The translations under genes were made by a program, and so were the position numbers. The notes beneath the pieces were generated by a model, which saw nothing but the letters and a program-made list of their open reading frames with translations, was not told where the DNA came from and searched no databases. This document shows, piece by piece, positions 6,483 through 9,178 of a stretch of 9,178 nucleotides of DNA. The DNA comes from Planctomycetota bacterium (GTDB taxonomy: Bacteria; Planctomycetota; Phycisphaerae; Phycisphaerales; SM1A02): contig JACNLR010000033.1 in NCBI GenBank assembly GCA_014381385.1, positions 1 to 9,178 of the forward strand. The letters are read 5' to 3'. The first letter of the stretch is position 1. Every line of letters starts with the position of its first letter.

Positions 6483-7333
6483 TGGGAAATGAAAGCAATA
6501 ATTCCAATGTGACCGTGGTTACTTCTATAGATGACCCGCAAGTTGATGTCTATCGGAATATCCGAGATGCCGATTTGCGTGGTCGAAAACATCTTTGTAT
6601 GGTTGAGTCTGAGCTCGTTGTGCGAAGAATGCTCAGTAGCAATTGGGACATACATTCACTTTTTTTAAGTCCGTCCAAGCACGAACGCCTCGCACCGTTA
6701 ATCGCTGAGAAGCACCGCGTTTTTGTCGCAGACGTCACGGTGATGTCTGACATTACTGGATTTCATATTCATCGCGGAGTACTTGCAGCAGTACATCGCC
6801 CATCTTCTGAGCAACAAAAACAAGGCGTTCCTGCCTTGATTACTAGGCTTGAGGGCAAGTCGCCCGTTTCGTTGCTTGTTGCTCAAGGCATAACAAACGT
6901 GGATAACATGGGTGCGCTCTTTCGTAATGCGGCTGCGTTTGGCGTTGATGGGCTTGTCTTTGACCAACTATGTTGCGATCCACTTTACCGCAAGGCAATC
7001 CGAGTTTCGATGGGGCATGCGTTTTCGATGCCATGGGCAATATCGAACAACTGGGAATCGGACTTGGCAACTCTAAAGAAGAAGTTGGGTTTGCAACTTA
7101 TTGGATGCGAAACAGGGCACTTGGCAAAACCGATGTGGGAAGTGGACGCGACTGACCGTTTCGCACTCATTATGGGCGAGGAAAAAGCAGGCCTATCATC
7201 AAGTACGATGGCGTTGTGTGACGTCATCGCAGAAATTCCGATGACACCTAGCGTCCCGTCCATTAATGTCGCTGTTGCCTCAGCTGTCGGTTTGTACGAG
7301 TTTCTTGGCAGGAACAGTCTCAACAACAGGTAG
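6482..7333 (+). CDS. SpoU/TrmH-family RNA 2'-O-methyltransferase
   Basis: This family methylates the ribose 2'-OH of tRNA or rRNA using S-adenosylmethionine held in a trefoil-knot SPOUT fold. The 283-residue protein has an N-terminal substrate-binding part (about 15-125, with the RGRKHLCMVESELVVRRML and HIHRGVLAAVHRP patterns) and a C-terminal catalytic domain. Motif 1 is NVDNMGALFRNAAAFG with the catalytic-type arginine R148, motif 2 is LIMGEEKAGL at 229-238, and motif 3 is IPMTPSVPSINVAVASA with S260 and N262. The target RNA cannot be told from sequence, so no symbol is given. ATG 6482 overlaps the mlaD stop by one base without a Shine-Dalgarno sequence, which suggests translation by reinitiation. 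A TTG one codon earlier is possible. The last 54 nt are antisense to the end of murA. Confidence 0.88.
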   Translation: MGNESNNSNVTVVTSIDDPQVDVYRNIRDADLRGRKHLCMVESELVVRRMLSSNWDIHSLFLSPSKHERLAPLIAEKHRVFVADVTVMSDITGFHIHRGVLAAVHRPSSEQQKQGVPALITRLEGKSPVSLLVAQGITNVDNMGALFRNAAAFGVDGLVFDQLCCDPLYRKAIRVSMGHAFSMPWAISNNWESDLATLKKKLGLQLIGCETGHLAKPMWEVDATDRFALIMGEEKAGLSSSTMALCDVIAEIPMTPSVPSINVAVASAVGLYEFLGRNSLNNR

Positions 7334-8632
7334 ACCGTCCACAATTTGTTCGTCTGCTATTCGGGTAATGTTTGCACCAAGTTTTTTCAGTACTGTTTCC
7401 ATCGCTGCATACCCACGGTCAAGGTGGTAGACACGGCTTACTATCGTTTCCCCTTCTGCTGCTAGTCCTGCGAGAACTAAACTTGCCGAGGCGCGGAGAT
7501 CGCTTGCCATCACAGGTGCGCCAACGAGTCGACTAACACCCTGCACCATAACGGTAGATCCCTGCCGGACCAACTTCGCACCCATACGGCTTAGTTCTGG
7601 AACGTGCATAAATCGTTCGGGGTAAATTTTCTCTGTAATGATGCTGTTGCCGGTTGAGAAACATAAAAGTGCCATCATTTGGGCTTGTAAATCAGTTGGA
7701 AAGCCTGGGTACGGTTGCGTCGTAAACATGACAGGCTGCAGAGAACGATCACTAACAACTTGCACGGTGCATGATTTGGGATCTTGCGAAGTGTCAGTCT
7801 GTTGCACATGAACTCCAACGCTCGAGAGCACATCGGTAACGGCAAGGAGGTGGTCGAGAGGAAATCGGTCAATTACAACATCGCCATTTGTCATCGCAGC
7901 AGCAATCGCCCAAGTGCCAGCAACAATTCGATCAGGCATTACAGTGTGCGTTGCGCCACCGAGTTCATCGACGCCTTCGATAGTTATTCGCGGTGTACCC
8001 GCACCAGTAATATTCGCACCCATTGCATTGAGTAAAATTGCAAGGTCTGTAATTTCGGGTTCGCACGCTGCCTGTTCAATAATTGTTTTACCCTTAGCGA
8101 GGGTTGCAGCACTCATGACATTCGCCGTGCCAAGCACGGTAGAACCAAATGGTCCACCTAGAAAAATAGTAGCACCGTGCAATCGCTCGGCGCGTGCGAT
8201 TATGTCGCCACCCTCTAGTTCAATTTTTGCACCAAGAGCTTCTAGTCCGCGAAGGTGCAAGTCGATTGGCCGGTCACCAAAAGCGCAACCTCCGGGCATT
8301 GACACCCTAACTTCTCCGCGTCTTGCAAGCAGTGGGCCAAGAACACAAACGCTTGCTCGCATGGTGCGAACGATGTCGTACCTCGCATGGGATTTCGATT
8401 CATTTACCGTACGGACGGTTAGTTTTTCACCATCTCGAGAAACAGTTGAACCAAGTTCCTCAAGCAGTCGCCCCATGTTCGTAATATCAGATAAGACTGG
8501 AACGCAGTCGTATGAAACTTGTTGGTTTGTCAAAAGAGAAGCAGCAAGGAGAGGAAGTGAGGCATTCTTAGAGCCATCAACAGAAATAGTACCCGTGAGG
8601 CGTTGCCCGCCATGTATTGAAAATGCATCCAT
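7280..8632 (-). CDS. murA: UDP-N-acetylglucosamine 1-carboxyvinyltransferase
   Basis: MurA transfers enolpyruvate from phosphoenolpyruvate to UDP-GlcNAc, the first committed step of peptidoglycan synthesis, in the cytoplasm. The 450-residue protein keeps the active-site residues: K22-N23 in GSKNASLP, C116 in PGGCAFGDRP (the cysteine attacked by fosfomycin), D314 in PGFPTDLQAQ, R380 in SDLRASASLVLAGL and R406 in YHLDRGY. These sit close to the E. coli numbering. It is about 30 residues longer than E. coli MurA (419). Most of the excess is a C-terminal tail after LGANITRI (GLPVVETVPAKKLVQTDS) that has no family counterpart that I recall, and its final part is encoded opposite the methyltransferase gene. 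The ATG at 8632 gives the canonical MDAFSIHGG start, although no good ribosome binding site precedes it. Confidence 0.95.
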   Translation of the reverse strand: MDAFSIHGGQRLTGTISVDGSKNASLPLLAASLLTNQQVSYDCVPVLSDITNMGRLLEELGSTVSRDGEKLTVRTVNESKSHARYDIVRTMRASVCVLGPLLARRGEVRVSMPGGCAFGDRPIDLHLRGLEALGAKIELEGGDIIARAERLHGATIFLGGPFGSTVLGTANVMSAATLAKGKTIIEQAACEPEITDLAILLNAMGANITGAGTPRITIEGVDELGGATHTVMPDRIVAGTWAIAAAMTNGDVVIDRFPLDHLLAVTDVLSSVGVHVQQTDTSQDPKSCTVQVVSDRSLQPVMFTTQPYPGFPTDLQAQMMALLCFSTGNSIITEKIYPERFMHVPELSRMGAKLVRQGSTVMVQGVSRLVGAPVMASDLRASASLVLAGLAAEGETIVSRVYHLDRGYAAMETVLKKLGANITRIADEQIVDGLPVVETVPAKKLVQTDS

Positions 8633-8673
8633 TTGGGTCTGCTGAGTCCTTCCTGCGTCTTGCCATCCTTGGC

Positions 8674-8711
8674 AGTAGGTGTATCGACAATCGCGATGAG
8701 AAATACCTACT
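8674..8711. repeat. Imperfect inverted repeat in the murA 5' leader
   Basis: AGTAGGT (8674-8680) pairs with ACCTACT (8705-8711). The pairing extends by a G-T and a T-A pair, and inside it ATCG (8683-8686) pairs with CGAT (8694-8697). The transcript of murA would carry this about 40 nt before its start codon, if the promoter is upstream of it. It may be an RNA hairpin or a protein-binding site. It resembles no riboswitch family that I recognise. The surrounding 8633-8800 stretch holds no gene that I can support. Confidence 0.4.
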
Positions 8712-8800
8712 TTGGTGTAACCACAGGTGATAGTAGCAGATTAAGGCAGCAAGGGGATTTGCCTAATTTGCCAAGAGTAGTGTCAACTTCGTATGACCAA

Positions 8801-8833
8801 AAAAACACCCCCTAATCAGTAGGGGGTGTTTTT
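8801..8833 (-). terminator. Intrinsic terminator downstream of the PEP-CTERM gene
   Basis: A perfect 14-bp stem (8801-8814 with 8820-8833) encloses a 5-nt loop. Its core is CACCCCCTA pairing with TAGGGGGTG, flanked by A and T runs. Reading on the minus strand, the stem is followed by an uninterrupted T run, as expected to end transcription of the gene that stops at 8876 and to insulate murA. The A/T flanks would also let it work from the plus strand, but no plus-strand gene runs into it. Confidence 0.9.
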
Positions 8834-8853
8834 GATTTTTGGATAACTTTTTT

Positions 8854-8870
8854 TAGCTACAGTGTAGCTA
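8854..8870. repeat. Perfect 17-bp inverted repeat just after the PEP-CTERM gene stop
   Basis: TAGCTACA-G-TGTAGCTA has 8-bp arms around one base and starts 5 bp beyond the stop codon at 8876-8878. On the minus strand it is followed by an A run, not a T run, so it is not itself a terminator for that gene. It may protect the 3' end of the mRNA, add a pause before the strong terminator, or be a protein-binding site. Confidence 0.6.
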
Positions 8871-8875
8871 GCAGA

Positions 8876-9178
8876 TTATTTTCGACGTCTGCGGCTTGCG
8901 ATTCCCGCAAGACCAAGGAGTGCAAGTGCACCAGGAGCTGGTATTTCACTACCTTCGATGAGGATTGCATCGATGAATAGCGCTTCAGAACCAGAGTTAC
9001 TTGAGAATGAAACATCTAAAGCACCGCCAGAAACAGCTGCGCTAATTTCAATCCATGTACCTGCAATAAGTTCAAGGTCATCGCCAGAAGTATTGAAGAT
9101 ATCAATACCGCCCATGGTGATTGTCACATAATCAGCAGCCTCGTAGCCAGTATCTGCGATAAAGATTGCAAGTGAAAC
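8876..9178 (-). CDS. C-terminal part of a PEP-CTERM (PAP-type) exported protein (5' end outside window)
   Basis: The frame is open from the right edge to a TAA at 8876-8878, giving the last 100 residues. The first 75 or so are a beta-rich, Ser/Gly/Asp/Ile-rich extracellular-type domain (IADTGYEAADYVTITMGG, later WIEISAAVSGGALDVSFSS and EALFIDAILIEG), possibly a jelly-roll or lectin-like fold. The end has the three-part sorting signal: PAPG motif, hydrophobic helix ALALLGLAGIA and basic cluster SRRRRK. Such tails are recognised by exosortase-type enzymes that process secreted proteins, in this lineage with PAPG or PAP replacing PEP. A GTG at 9127 is internal to the domain and not a credible start. 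A strong terminator follows the gene. The partner domain and function cannot be seen. Confidence 0.85.
   Translation of the reverse strand, partial: VSLAIFIADTGYEAADYVTITMGGIDIFNTSGDDLELIAGTWIEISAAVSGGALDVSFSSNSGSEALFIDAILIEGSEIPAPGALALLGLAGIASRRRRK

Noticed and set aside
6179..6655. Minus-strand open frame across the mlaD/methyltransferase junction
   Set aside because: It covers parts of two convincing plus-strand genes, and its Ala/Cys/Ser-rich product shows no recognisable fold.
7914..8645. Long open frame on the plus strand opposite murA
   Set aside because: MurA on the minus strand has every active-site residue. The opposite frame reads as a low-complexity Ser/Pro/Arg product, typical of a shadow of a conserved gene.
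8757..8772. Two direct copies of ATTTGCC spaced 9 bp apart
   Set aside because: Only two short copies in an A/T-rich stretch; this is compatible with chance and has no link to a known element.
8781..8786. Perfect TTGACA hexamer on the minus strand, possible murA -35 element
   Set aside because: No acceptable -10 hexamer lies 16-18 bp downstream (best is GCAAAT, 3 of 6), so a promoter cannot be supported there. An isolated TGCTACTAT extended -10-like site further on has no matching -35.
8633..8815. Possible 60-codon plus-strand gene between murA and the terminator
   Set aside because: It starts inside the murA leader, has no ribosome binding site, ends within the terminator stem and shows no protein-like pattern.

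Overview
The window looks like a chromosomal segment of a planctomycete, most likely of the Phycisphaerae lineage. The main clue is the partial gene at the right edge, whose product ends in a PAP-type PEP-CTERM sorting tail (Pro-Ala-Pro-Gly, a short Leu/Ala/Gly helix, then an Arg run), a form common in that class. Supporting clues are the Mla-type lipid-transport genes of a two-membrane cell, DUF4190-like membrane proteins and an aromatic-rich C-terminal anchor like those of BatA/von Willebrand-type proteins. The DNA is only moderately GC-rich, lower than many cultured Phycisphaerae, so an uncultured aquatic relative is plausible. No mobile element, CRISPR array, RNA gene or phage gene was recognised. 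The coding density is very high.

Layout, left to right. (1) The 3' end of a membrane-anchored protein overlaps murD (D-glutamate ligase of peptidoglycan synthesis). (2) pyrD (class 1B dihydroorotate dehydrogenase) lies on the minus strand and overlaps murD tail-to-tail. (3) pyrD diverges from a tightly packed plus-strand block of six genes (2416-7333): a TPR protein with a YggX-like C-terminal domain, two related two-helix membrane proteins (DUF4190-like), an MlaF-type ABC ATPase, an MlaD-type MCE protein and a SpoU/TrmH-family RNA methyltransferase. Junctions range from 11 bp overlap to 9 bp gap, so the block is probably one transcription unit. (4) murA (first committed step of peptidoglycan synthesis) lies on the minus strand and overlaps the methyltransferase gene tail-to-tail by 54 bp. 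(5) A short intergenic region holds the murA leader, a strong intrinsic terminator and a perfect inverted repeat. (6) The 3' end of a PEP-CTERM protein gene reads leftward from the right edge.

Two themes connect the genes. MurD and MurA belong to the same cytoplasmic pathway of murein precursor synthesis, although they sit in separate units on opposite strands. The central block appears devoted to the envelope: MlaF and MlaD are parts of a phospholipid transporter, but the MlaE permease normally encoded beside them is absent, and two small uncharacterised membrane proteins occupy the upstream positions instead. The most unusual items are the TPR-YggX fusion, the DUF4190-like pair coupled to mlaFD, a symmetric inverted repeat filling most of the 29-bp divergent pyrD/TPR intergenic space (possibly giving near-leaderless mRNAs), and a perfect 19-bp palindrome at the end of mlaF just upstream of mlaD.
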